Notes under the pieces: generated by a model
Databases searched by the model: none
Seen by the model: the letters and a program-made list of their open reading frames with translations, nothing else
Told to the model about the DNA's origin: nothing
From: Gp1-AA133 sp963850425
Lineage (GTDB): Bacteria > Acidobacteriota > Terriglobia > Terriglobales > Acidobacteriaceae
Reading direction: 5' to 3'
Assembly (NCBI GenBank): GCA_963850425.1
Contig: CAWKLF010000001.1
Span: 434,001 to 498,000, forward strand
Length of the DNA stretch: 64,000 nt
Shown here: positions 27,760 to 35,172 of the stretch, one piece after another
How the letters are laid out: each line of letters opens with the position of its first letter
Numbering within the stretch: the stretch's first letter is position 1
Made by a program: the position numbers and the translations under genes

Positions 27760-27786
27760 CGACGGGCGATCTCGCCCGTCGTTTTT
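27760..27786 (+). terminator. Rho-independent terminator
   Basis: A perfect 8-bp stem CGACGGGC/GCCCGTCG with a six-base loop, then TTTTT, about 30 bases after the stop of the Tyr/Gly-repeat gene. Confidence 0.9.
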
Positions 27787-27852
27787 CTTGTTTAAGAAGG
27801 GTTGGGGGTGCGGGTGAACGGTGCCGACGTCGCACGGCCTCGGTAAGCTTCC

Positions 27853-28278
27853 CTACTTGTTGCTGACGGTCTTCCCTTCTTTTGTCGCAGCTTCCAGCCG
27901 GGAATTGGCACGCGCCAGCGCATCCTGGGCACGCGGCACATCCACTTCAGGATCGGCGCTGGCAAGCCTTTGTTCCGCGCGTTCTTTCGCCTTCTGCGCG
28001 CGCTCGCAATCCACGTCCTCGCCACGCTCCGCTGTTTCGGCCAGGATTGTTACTTTGTCGGGCAGCACCTCGGCAAAGCCCCAGGCCACGCACAGGTAAT
28101 GCGTCTCGCTCCCGTTGCGATAGCTGATCTGCCCGACAGAAAGCTCTGAGATCAGGGGTGCGTGTCCCGGCAGAATCCCCAGATACCCGTTTTTTCCGGG
28201 AATCTGCATCTCCTCCGCCTGGTCCTTCACGACCATCTTTTCGGGAGTAACAATCTCGAGTTGGAAAGTATCAGCCAT
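27853..28278 (-). CDS. atpC: ATP synthase F1 epsilon subunit
   Basis: 141 residues from the ATG at 28278 (MADTFQLEIVTPEKMV). The N-terminal ten-strand beta-sandwich (PGKNGYLGILPGHAPLISELSVGQISY) and C-terminal helical hairpin (AERGEDVDCERAQKAKERAEQRL) are typical. It couples the rotor to F1 and inhibits ATP hydrolysis. It is the last gene of the atp operon, separated from atpD by an 85-base repeat-filled gap. Confidence 0.95.
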   Translation of the reverse strand: MADTFQLEIVTPEKMVVKDQAEEMQIPGKNGYLGILPGHAPLISELSVGQISYRNGSETHYLCVAWGFAEVLPDKVTILAETAERGEDVDCERAQKAKERAEQRLASADPEVDVPRAQDALARANSRLEAATKEGKTVSNK

Positions 28279-28280
28279 CC

Positions 28281-28361
28281 GTCGCCAGTCGCTAGTCGTC
28301 AGCCAGTCTCGTCCCATCGCTATCTTTTGCCAGCGACTGACGACTGGAGACTGACGACTGC
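28281..28361. repeat. Intergenic CAGTCGCCAGTC-type repeat pair between atpC and atpD
   Basis: The gap between atpD and atpC is filled by two arms rich in CAGTCG, CGACTG and GACTGACGACTG, partly inverted relative to each other. Similar phrases occur at about 15175-15200 (after serS) and 31041-31060. They probably belong to a dispersed intergenic repeat family. Confidence 0.6.
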
Positions 28362-28363
28362 TT

Positions 28364-29806
28364 TTACGCTGCCGCCTTCATTTTCTCGGCAGCTTCAATC
28401 ACTTCGTCTATCGTGCCTTTCATGTAGAAGGCTTGTTCCGGGATGTCGTCGTACTTACCGGAAACGATGTCGCCGAAGCCTTTCACCGTGTCCGCGACCT
28501 TTACGTAGCGTCCGGGCGAGCCTGTAAACTGCTCGGCCACATGGAACGGCTGGGACAGGAAGCGCTGGACCTTGCGGGCACGCGCAACCGTGATCTTCTG
28601 GTCTTCGCTGAGTTCGTCGATGCCCAGAATCGCAATGATGTCCTGCAGGTCCTTGTAGGTCTGCAGCGTCTTTTTCACCGATTGCGCAACGTCGTAGTGA
28701 TCCTGGCCGACGATGCGCGGATCAAGGATGCGCGAAGTCGAAGCCAGCGGATCGACGGCCGGATAAATCCCGATCTCCGTCAACGCGCGCGAAAGCACCG
28801 TGGTCGCGTCCAGGTGCGCAAAAGTAGTCGCCGGGGCCGGATCTGTCAGGTCGTCGGCGGGCACGTAAATCGCCTGCACTGAGGTGACAGCCCCTTTCTT
28901 GGTGGAAGTGATGCGCTCCTGCAGTTCGCCCATCTCCGTTGCCAGGTTCGGTTGATACCCGACGGCGCTCGGCATGCGACCCAGCAGCGCCGACACTTCC
29001 GATCCCGCCTGCGTGAACCGGAAAATATTATCGATAAACAGCAGCGTGTCCGCGCCTTCCTTGTCGCGGAAGTATTCGGCTACGGTCAAACCGGTCAAAG
29101 CCACGCGCAAGCGGGCTCCGGGCGGCTCCGTCATCTGGCCGTAAATCAGCGCGGCCTTCGATTTCGAGGGATCACCGGGCTTGATCACGCCCGACTCGCT
29201 CATTTCCAGCCACAGGTCGTTGCCTTCGCGCGTGCGCTCGCCAACCCCGGCAAACACCGAGAAGCCGCCATGTTGCTTGGCAACATTGTTGATGAGTTCC
29301 TGAATGAAGACGGTCTTGCCGACACCGGCGCCGCCGAACAATCCGATTTTGCCGCCCTTCAAGAAGGGCTGAATCAGGTCGACGACTTTCACGCCGGTCT
29401 CGAACATCTCAGCACTGGTCGCCTGCTCGTCGAATGCGGGCGCGGGCCGGTGGATGGGCATGCGCTCCTTGTATTCGATGGGCCCGAGCTGGTCGACGGG
29501 CTCGCCAATAACGTTCATGACGCGACCGAGCGTGCCACGCCCGACGGGCACCGAAATTGGCCCCCCCATGTCGATGGCTTTCATCCCGCGTACCATCCCG
29601 TCGGTGGCTTCCATGGCAACGCAGCGCGCCCGACCCTCGCCGAGATGCTGCTGCACCTCGAGAATGACGTTGATAGGCTGCGGCACATTGAAGCCGTCGC
29701 TGACTACGCGCAAAGCTTGATAAATCGGAGGCAGCCCCTCGCGGCTGAACTGTACGTCCACCGCAGGTCCCGCAATCTGGATTACGTGTCCAATGTTTTC
29801 TGACAT
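28364..29806 (-). CDS. atpD: ATP synthase F1 beta subunit
   Basis: 480 residues from ATG 29806. The catalytic nucleotide-binding subunit: Walker A GGAGVGKT (158-165), GERTREGNDLW, Walker B LLFIDNIFRFTQAGSEVSALLGRMPSAVGYQP, and the DELSEDQK DELSEED-like tail motif. It makes ATP in the alpha3beta3 head. Length and motifs are normal. It lies 101 bases downstream of atpG. Confidence 0.99.
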   Translation of the reverse strand: MSENIGHVIQIAGPAVDVQFSREGLPPIYQALRVVSDGFNVPQPINVILEVQQHLGEGRARCVAMEATDGMVRGMKAIDMGGPISVPVGRGTLGRVMNVIGEPVDQLGPIEYKERMPIHRPAPAFDEQATSAEMFETGVKVVDLIQPFLKGGKIGLFGGAGVGKTVFIQELINNVAKQHGGFSVFAGVGERTREGNDLWLEMSESGVIKPGDPSKSKAALIYGQMTEPPGARLRVALTGLTVAEYFRDKEGADTLLFIDNIFRFTQAGSEVSALLGRMPSAVGYQPNLATEMGELQERITSTKKGAVTSVQAIYVPADDLTDPAPATTFAHLDATTVLSRALTEIGIYPAVDPLASTSRILDPRIVGQDHYDVAQSVKKTLQTYKDLQDIIAILGIDELSEDQKITVARARKVQRFLSQPFHVAEQFTGSPGRYVKVADTVKGFGDIVSGKYDDIPEQAFYMKGTIDEVIEAAEKMKAAA

Positions 29807-29907
29807 ATAAAAATTCCGCTTCTGGCTCCTGGGTACTCGGCTTCTGGCAAACGAATCCTAAAACTATTGATTAGCTAGAAGCCCTGAGCTAACTGTTAGT
29901 AGCTGTT

Positions 29908-30951
29908 CTACTGCGCTGCCGCACCGCTCACGATCTCGATAATCTCTTTCGTGATCTTCGCCTGGCGCGCGCGGTTCATGGCAAGCGTCAGCGAATCGAT
30001 CATGTCGGTGGCGTTGCTGGTGGCCGATTCCATCGCCGTCATGCGGGCCGCATGCTCCGCCGCGACGGACTCTAGCAGCGCATGAAAAATCTGGATGCCC
30101 ACATACTTCGGCAGCAGGTCGTTGAACAGTTCCGCGGGCGACTGCTCGTAGATGTAGTCCACGGGGGCGCTTGCGAATCCGGCAGCCACGCGGTCAATTT
30201 CCTTCTGCTCGCTCGAACGCATGCCCACGCCCGCCGAAATGGCCGCCTTCTGGGCCTCTTCCTTTTCCTGCTGGGTCAACTCGCGCGCTACCTGTACCTG
30301 GGAGACGCCTACTTCGATAATGGGCAGCACTCGCTCAACCACCAGGCGCTGCTGAATCACCGACTTGAATTCATTGAAGATCAGATACACGGCGTCAATC
30401 GAACCGTCCGAGTAGCGCTCAATGACGCGCTCCGCGATTTTGGTCGCGAGAGCATGATCCACCTTGTTCAGCACGCCGATCTGCTCTCCAATGACGGTGG
30501 TGCGGGACGATTCCGCAGATTCAGGCGTTCTGGGTTCAGCCATCGAAAACCGGCGGCGCAGGAAATCGCGTCCTTTGCGGCCGATGGTTTCGATTTCAAT
30601 ATTCTTGCCCGACTTCTGCCCGAGGAACTGCATGGCGGCCTTCAGGATGTTGGTATTGAACGCTCCCGCCAGCCCCTTGTCCCCGGTAACGACCAGCAGC
30701 AGGATGTTGTTTTCCGGCCGCTGCGCCAGCAGTGGATGCTTCGGCTCCCCGGTCTCGGGATCGTAAATCTCCGCCCGCGACACCAGCGACTTGAGCACGT
30801 TGGTCAACATTTGCGCGTAAGGACGCGCCGCCAACGCGCGATCTTGCGCCCGCCGCAGCTTCGCCGCCGAAACCATCTTCATGGCCTTGGTAATCTGCCG
30901 CGTGTTGATCACGCTGCGAATGCGCCGTTTAATGTCGAGAATGTTTGCCAT
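29908..30951 (-). CDS. atpG: ATP synthase F1 gamma subunit (long form)
   Basis: 347 residues, longer than the usual 285-300. The N-terminal MANILDIKRRIRSVINTRQITKAMKMVSAAKLRRAQ and C-terminal RMTAMESATSNATDMIDSL coiled-coil helices of the rotor shaft are clear. The extra length lies in the middle: around residues 60-80 (DPETGEPKHPLL), 130-150 (EPRTPESAESSRT) and 225-260 (TQQEKEEAQKAAISAGVGMRSSEQKEID). These insertions may affect regulation of rotation, but this is speculative. Confidence 0.97.
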   Translation of the reverse strand: MANILDIKRRIRSVINTRQITKAMKMVSAAKLRRAQDRALAARPYAQMLTNVLKSLVSRAEIYDPETGEPKHPLLAQRPENNILLLVVTGDKGLAGAFNTNILKAAMQFLGQKSGKNIEIETIGRKGRDFLRRRFSMAEPRTPESAESSRTTVIGEQIGVLNKVDHALATKIAERVIERYSDGSIDAVYLIFNEFKSVIQQRLVVERVLPIIEVGVSQVQVARELTQQEKEEAQKAAISAGVGMRSSEQKEIDRVAAGFASAPVDYIYEQSPAELFNDLLPKYVGIQIFHALLESVAAEHAARMTAMESATSNATDMIDSLTLAMNRARQAKITKEIIEIVSGAAAQ

Positions 30952-30963
30952 TAAGAAACAGCT

Positions 30964-31060
30964 TTTAGCTGCTAGCTCTTAGCTGCTAGCAACAAACCTT
31001 GTCATCCTGAGCAAAGCGAAGGATCTCTGCATTATTAAGTCGTCAGTCTTCAGTCGCCAG
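30964..31060. repeat. Cluster of dispersed intergenic repeats between atpG and atpA
   Basis: Two tandem copies of TTAGCTGCTAGCTC-like sequence (30964-30990), then GTCATCCTGAGCAAAGCGAA (from 31001), then a CAGTCTTCAGTCGCCAG phrase (31044-31060). From general knowledge the GTCATCCTGAGC element is common between genes in Acidobacteriota; the TTAGCTGCTAGC phrase also recurs at about 32680 and 29870. Confidence 0.6.
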
Positions 31061-31147
31061 GACGCCGAACAACTTCTAGAATTCCTGCTTCTGCTACCCA
31101 GCTCGACACACCACTTGCCAGGAGCCAGCAGCTAGAAGCCACAAGCT

Positions 31148-32671
31148 CTACTGCTTCCTCGCCGCCACGAACTGTTCCTTGCACTCCTTGATCACCTTTG
31201 TCATTTCAGCCTTCAGGCCATCATCCAGAATCTTCTTCTCCATGATGGTCCGCAGGAGGCCGGGATTCGCGGTGTCTACGTACTTGTAGAGTTCCGCTTC
31301 GAAGGGACGCACCTGGTCCACTGGCATGTCGTCCATCGCGCCGCTGGTGCCGGCGAAGATGATCAGAATCTGCTTGGAGAACGGCAGCGGCGAGAATTGC
31401 CCCTGCTTCAGCAATTCGACCAACCGCTGTCCGCGGTTGAGCTGGTTCTGCGTCGCCTTGTCGAGGTCGCTGCCAAACTGCGCAAAGGCCGCCAGCTCGC
31501 GGTACTGCGCCAGTTCCAGCTTCAGCGATCCGGCCACCTGCCGCATGGCCTTGATCTGCGCGCTGCCGCCCACGCGGCTCACCGAAATACCGACGTTCAC
31601 CGCCGGCCGCACGCCTGAGTTGAACAGATCGGTTTCCAGGAAGATCTGCCCGTCGGTAATCGAAATGACGTTGGTCGGAATGTAGGCCGATACATCGCCC
31701 GCCTGGGTTTCGATCACCGGCAGCGCCGTCAGCGATCCACCGCCCATCTTGTCGCTCAATTTCGCGGCACGCTCGAGCAGACGCGAGTGCAGATAAAACA
31801 CGTCTCCCGGATACGCTTCGCGTCCCGGCGGCCGCCGCAACAACAGGGAAATCTCGCGATAGGACGCCGCGTGTTTCGAGAGATCGTCGTAGATGACGAG
31901 CGCGTGTCCCTTGTTATCACGGAAGTACTCTCCCATTGCGCAGGCTGCGTAGGGAGCGATGTACTGCATGGGCGCCGGCTCCGATGCCGAAGCTGCCACC
32001 ACGATCGTGTACTCCATTGCGCCGGCGTCTTCCAGGATCTTTACCACCTGCGCAATCGACGAACGTTTCTGACCGATCGCGTTGTAAATACAGATCAGGT
32101 CATTGCCCTTGTTGTTGATGATGGTGTCGAGCGCGATGGCGGTCTTTCCGGTTTGGCGATCGCCAATGATCAACTCGCGCTGTCCGCGGCCAATCGGAAT
32201 CATCGAGTCAATCGCTTTCAACCCGGTAGCCATCGGCTCGCGCACGGGCTGGCGGTCAATCACGCCCGGCGCGATCCGTTCCAATGCTATGAACTTGTCG
32301 GTAGCGATGGGGCCCTTGTCGTCGATGGGCTGTCCGAGCGAATTCACAACGCGCCCGATCATGGCCTTCCCCACGGGCACGCTCATGATTCGCCCGGTCC
32401 GCTTGACCTCGTCGCCTTCGCGGATTTCGATGTACTCACCCAGCAGCACTACGCCAACCTGGTCTTCTTCCAGGTTCATGGCGAGCCCGGCCACGCCGTG
32501 AGGGAACTCGAGCAGTTCCCCGGCCATGACCTTGTCGAGCCCGTACACGCGGGCAATGCCGTCACCAAGCGAAATCACCGTGCCAACTTCATCGACCGTG
32601 ATCTTGCTTTCGTAGTTCTCGATCTGCTCGCGGATCAGTTGCGATATCTCGTCTGCCTTGATTTGTGCCAT
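31148..32671 (-). CDS. atpA: ATP synthase F1 alpha subunit
   Basis: 507 residues from ATG 32671. Walker A GDRQTGKT (170-177), the alpha-type ISLGDGIARVYGL and the arginine-finger region VGISVSRVGGSAQIKAMRQV identify the non-catalytic nucleotide-binding subunit. Length is normal. It is separated from atpH by 230 bases and from atpG by 196 bases, unusually wide for this operon. Confidence 0.99.
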   Translation of the reverse strand: MAQIKADEISQLIREQIENYESKITVDEVGTVISLGDGIARVYGLDKVMAGELLEFPHGVAGLAMNLEEDQVGVVLLGEYIEIREGDEVKRTGRIMSVPVGKAMIGRVVNSLGQPIDDKGPIATDKFIALERIAPGVIDRQPVREPMATGLKAIDSMIPIGRGQRELIIGDRQTGKTAIALDTIINNKGNDLICIYNAIGQKRSSIAQVVKILEDAGAMEYTIVVAASASEPAPMQYIAPYAACAMGEYFRDNKGHALVIYDDLSKHAASYREISLLLRRPPGREAYPGDVFYLHSRLLERAAKLSDKMGGGSLTALPVIETQAGDVSAYIPTNVISITDGQIFLETDLFNSGVRPAVNVGISVSRVGGSAQIKAMRQVAGSLKLELAQYRELAAFAQFGSDLDKATQNQLNRGQRLVELLKQGQFSPLPFSKQILIIFAGTSGAMDDMPVDQVRPFEAELYKYVDTANPGLLRTIMEKKILDDGLKAEMTKVIKECKEQFVAARKQ

Positions 32672-32901
32672 AGAAAATCAGCTCTTAGCTGCTAACCTTT
32701 AGCTTAAATTCGATCTCTTAATCTCGAATGCTGCCAGACTCATTACTCGCCGTAGTACTTGCTTCTTGCTATGCGAATTGTCTGCGCCCAATTTCTCTGC
32801 AAACTTAGCAGCGCTTTGTCAGTCATCTCTGCGATTTAGGTTTCAGCATTCTGTTACCAGCTATGGCTTACCAAGCCACCCGCTAAAACTATGGCTAACG
32901 G

Positions 32902-33447
32902 CTACAAGCTGGTTCCCGCAATCTGTTCCCTGATACTTTCCAACTGTCCGAGCACCGAGCCGTCGTAAATCGTGCTGCCTACGCGCACCACAGCGCCGCC
33001 CAGAATTGCGGTATCGCGCGAGTAGCGGGCGCGCACCTTCTTGCCGGTCAACTTCTCGACCTGCGCTTCGAGCGTTCGCTTCTCTGGCTCGCTCAGATCG
33101 CGCGCAGTCGTGATATGCGCTTCCGCAAATCCCATGCGCGCGTCCAGTTCTCGTCCCAGTTGCTCGACGATCGCATCGAAGAAGTGCGTCCTTCGGTGCT
33201 CGATCAGCACGGCCACAAAATTTCGCACTTGCCGCAACAAGTTTTCCCGCCTGGCGATCGCGTCCAGCACCGCGCGTTTTTGTTCCGCGGCGATCGACGG
33301 ATTCTCCCATACGCGGCGCAAATCCGGATTCTCGCGTAGCATCCCGCTTAGCCAATGGAGCTGTTCCAGAGCCTTCCCGGCGTCGAGCCGGCTCTTGAAC
33401 ACTACGTCAGCAAACGCGCGCGCGTAGATGCTGGTCACCGAAGCCAT
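32902..33447 (-). CDS. atpH: ATP synthase F1 delta subunit
   Basis: 181 residues (MASVTSIYARAFADVV). The N-terminal six-helix bundle and the C-terminal conserved stretch (KKVRARYSRDTAILGGAVVRVGSTIYDGSVLGQLESIREQ) are typical of the OSCP/delta family that ties the stator to the top of F1. Its start lies 3 bases after the stop of atpF, so the two are translationally close. Confidence 0.96.
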   Translation of the reverse strand: MASVTSIYARAFADVVFKSRLDAGKALEQLHWLSGMLRENPDLRRVWENPSIAAEQKRAVLDAIARRENLLRQVRNFVAVLIEHRRTHFFDAIVEQLGRELDARMGFAEAHITTARDLSEPEKRTLEAQVEKLTGKKVRARYSRDTAILGGAVVRVGSTIYDGSVLGQLESIREQIAGTSL

Positions 33448-33450
33448 GCG

Positions 33451-34245
33451 TCAGTTCTTGCCTCCATCGTCGGCGCTGCCCAAGCGGTCCGCAAAGCTGC
33501 GCACCAGGGACGAGTCGGTTCCCGCATCCACGTGAATCTGCTTCTTGGCCAGCGCAATGGCAAGATCGGCCGCGTAGCTGGTCAGGTCGCGCCGGGCCGC
33601 CTTGGAGGCCGCTGCGATCTCCTGTTCAGCTGACTCTACGATTTTGCGAGCATCCTCTTCCGCTGCGGCCTTGATGCGCCCCTCTTCGGCCGCCAGATCA
33701 GCGTCCCCGGTAGCCTTGAGCGCGGAGACTTCGTCGCCGAGCCGCGCCAGCCGTGATTCAATTTCCGATAGCCGCCGGTTGGCGTCCTCGCTAGCTCGGC
33801 GCGCGTCTTCCATCGCCTTCTGGATCGCCGCAGTCCGTGCCCGGAACGCGCCCGGTAAATATTTGCGGGCAGCCCAGAAGAGGAAGCACGCGACGGCCGC
33901 GAAATTCAGCAACATCGCCAGCCAGTAAGCGTGCTGCAGATTTCCGCCCGTCAATTTCGATAGCCAGCGCACCGATGCCGATTGCTTGAATTGGGCCGTC
34001 TCGTCGTCCTCGCCCGCCGCTTCCCGCGTCTCTTTCGCCAGTTGGGCGCCAAAGCCAGGGCGCTCCGGCTTGCTCGCTCCCTTCTGTTCGGCAGATTGCT
34101 GCCCCGAGGCCTTCGGCGACTCCATCTCGGGAGCGTTTCCAGGCTCTTGGGCGAGCGCTACACCGGCGACCAGCATAACCAGGACGAATAGGGCGGGCAC
34201 GGCCCGACCGAGCCCTTGCAACGCGAAAGCGTCGCTCTGTTTCAT
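33451..34245 (-). CDS. atpF: ATP synthase F0 b subunit with signal peptide and long N-terminal extension
   Basis: 264 residues, well above the usual 156-170. Residues 1-32 look like a signal peptide or extra helix (LFVLVMLVAGVALAQ), followed by about 70 low-complexity, Pro/Ser/Lys-rich residues (GNAPEMESPKASGQQSAEQK), then the true membrane anchor (about 107-124, LAMLLNFAAVACFLFWAA), and the long coiled coil that contacts delta. Its start overlaps the atpF' stop by four bases. The N-terminal region would lie outside the membrane; its purpose is unknown. Confidence 0.92.
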   Translation of the reverse strand: MKQSDAFALQGLGRAVPALFVLVMLVAGVALAQEPGNAPEMESPKASGQQSAEQKGASKPERPGFGAQLAKETREAAGEDDETAQFKQSASVRWLSKLTGGNLQHAYWLAMLLNFAAVACFLFWAARKYLPGAFRARTAAIQKAMEDARRASEDANRRLSEIESRLARLGDEVSALKATGDADLAAEEGRIKAAAEEDARKIVESAEQEIAAASKAARRDLTSYAADLAIALAKKQIHVDAGTDSSLVRSFADRLGSADDGGKN

Positions 34246-34715
34246 CGCGCACCGCTCCCTGGGCTTCCAGCCGCCACCGGGCGAAGCACCCGGCGAATGA
34301 TTTCGGTAGCCAGCCTGCTTGATTCCGCCTGAAGAGTTTCCTGGGCCGCAATCTTGCCTTGCTCGATGGCTTCCCGCGCCTGCTTGACCTGCTCCTGCGC
34401 CCGGCCCTTAGCCGTCGCGACGGCCGCGGCACGGGCCTGCAAGGCGGCTTGCCGGCGAGCTTCCTGCTGCCGGAACACTGCCACCCGAGCTTCGCGCAGA
34501 CGCTGCTCGTACTCCGCCGTCTTGGCCTCTGCCGCCGCCACGTCCGCACTCGCCTTTTCGATTGCGCCCTCCGTCTTGGCCCGCCGTTCCAACAAAATTT
34601 TGGACAGCGGCTTGTGGACCAGGAACGTATAGATGGCGTAGAGCAGAACCAGCATGATCACGGTCGGAACGGATCCGAGCAGTAATCCGCCTAGTTGTCG
34701 AAGCGTCTCTTGCAT
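34242..34715 (-). CDS. atpF': ATP synthase F0 b' subunit
   Basis: 157 residues with one membrane helix (about 15-33, VPTVIMLVLLYAIYTFLVH) and a long Ala/Arg/Gln/Glu-rich coiled coil (AAAEAKTAEYEQRLREARVAVFRQQEARRQAAL). Its tail overlaps atpF. With atpF it forms a b/b' stator stalk, as in photosynthetic bacteria. It is the first gene of the operon; no a (atpB) or c (atpE) gene is near. Confidence 0.94.
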   Translation of the reverse strand: MQETLRQLGGLLLGSVPTVIMLVLLYAIYTFLVHKPLSKILLERRAKTEGAIEKASADVAAAEAKTAEYEQRLREARVAVFRQQEARRQAALQARAAAVATAKGRAQEQVKQAREAIEQGKIAAQETLQAESSRLATEIIRRVLRPVAAGSPGSGAR

Positions 34716-34759
34716 GGCCTAGCTGAATGATCCGGAAAAAGAGGGCTACAAAACCCCTA

Positions 34760-34788
34760 AAGTTAACATCCTAGGGAGCTTGTGTCAA
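34760..34788 (-). promoter_or_regulatory. Candidate sigma-70 promoter of the atp operon
   Basis: On the minus strand TTGACA (34788-34783), a 17-base spacer, then TAACTT (34765-34760). It would place the transcript start about 38 bases before the atpF' ATG at 34715. Confidence 0.55.
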
Positions 34789-34823
34789 CGGCAGCAAAGG
34801 CTTAGAAGCATTGCAGATGAGCG

Positions 34824-34910
34824 TCAAGTGGGAATTTTTTTCAGCACACAGGCTATTCTTTTGCGTTTTGAGGAAACAATTCTTGACTTCCGCGGAATCG
34901 GCGCTAACAT
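34824..34910 (-). CDS. Candidate short basic peptide ORF (28 residues)
   Basis: A strong Shine-Dalgarno (GGAGGTGAT, 34925-34917) stands 6-10 bases before an ATG at 34910. The frame gives a 28-residue peptide with nine Lys/Arg (MLAPIPRKSRIV...KIPT) and a stop at 34824. It sits between the structured element and the atp promoter. I recognise no family. It may be a leader peptide, a small basic protein or a chance match. Confidence 0.2.
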   Translation of the reverse strand: MLAPIPRKSRIVSSKRKRIACVLKKIPT

Positions 34911-34924
34911 AACTACATCACCTC

Positions 34925-34992
34925 CGATCCAATTCAGGATCGAATGGGCCGGTAGCCAAGAAAAGTCACCGCTTTTTGGCTCTCGGCCCATT
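34925..34992. other. Strongly structured element: two adjacent hairpins
   Basis: First hairpin: CGATCC (34925-30), AATTCA loop, GGATCG (34937-42). Directly after it: an outer stem AATGGGCC/GGCCCATT (34943-50 with 34985-92) enclosing an inner stem AGCCAA/TTGGCT (54-59 with 76-81) extended by AAAAG/CTTTT, with a TCACCG loop. Neither side has a U-run that would mark a simple terminator. It lies between hflX and the atp promoter. It could be a regulatory RNA, processing site or mobile palindrome. Confidence 0.5.
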
Positions 34993-35172
34993 TAATTTGG
35001 CTAGTAGCTGATAGCAGGCGGTTTGTAGCCAAATCCAACCCAAGGTTTTTCTCTGCGAACTCTGCGTTTTAGATTTTGAGAAGGCTATCTGACTCGAAAA
35101 ACGACCAGCGGTCACGCCCGGGTTCATACCAGGAGATTCGCAAAAGCCACCGACTGTCGGCAGTAGCAGGGC

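Noticed and set aside
34780..34995. Plus-strand frame of 71 codons
   Set aside because: It spans the structured hairpins and the atp promoter on the opposite strand; no ribosome site or resemblance.
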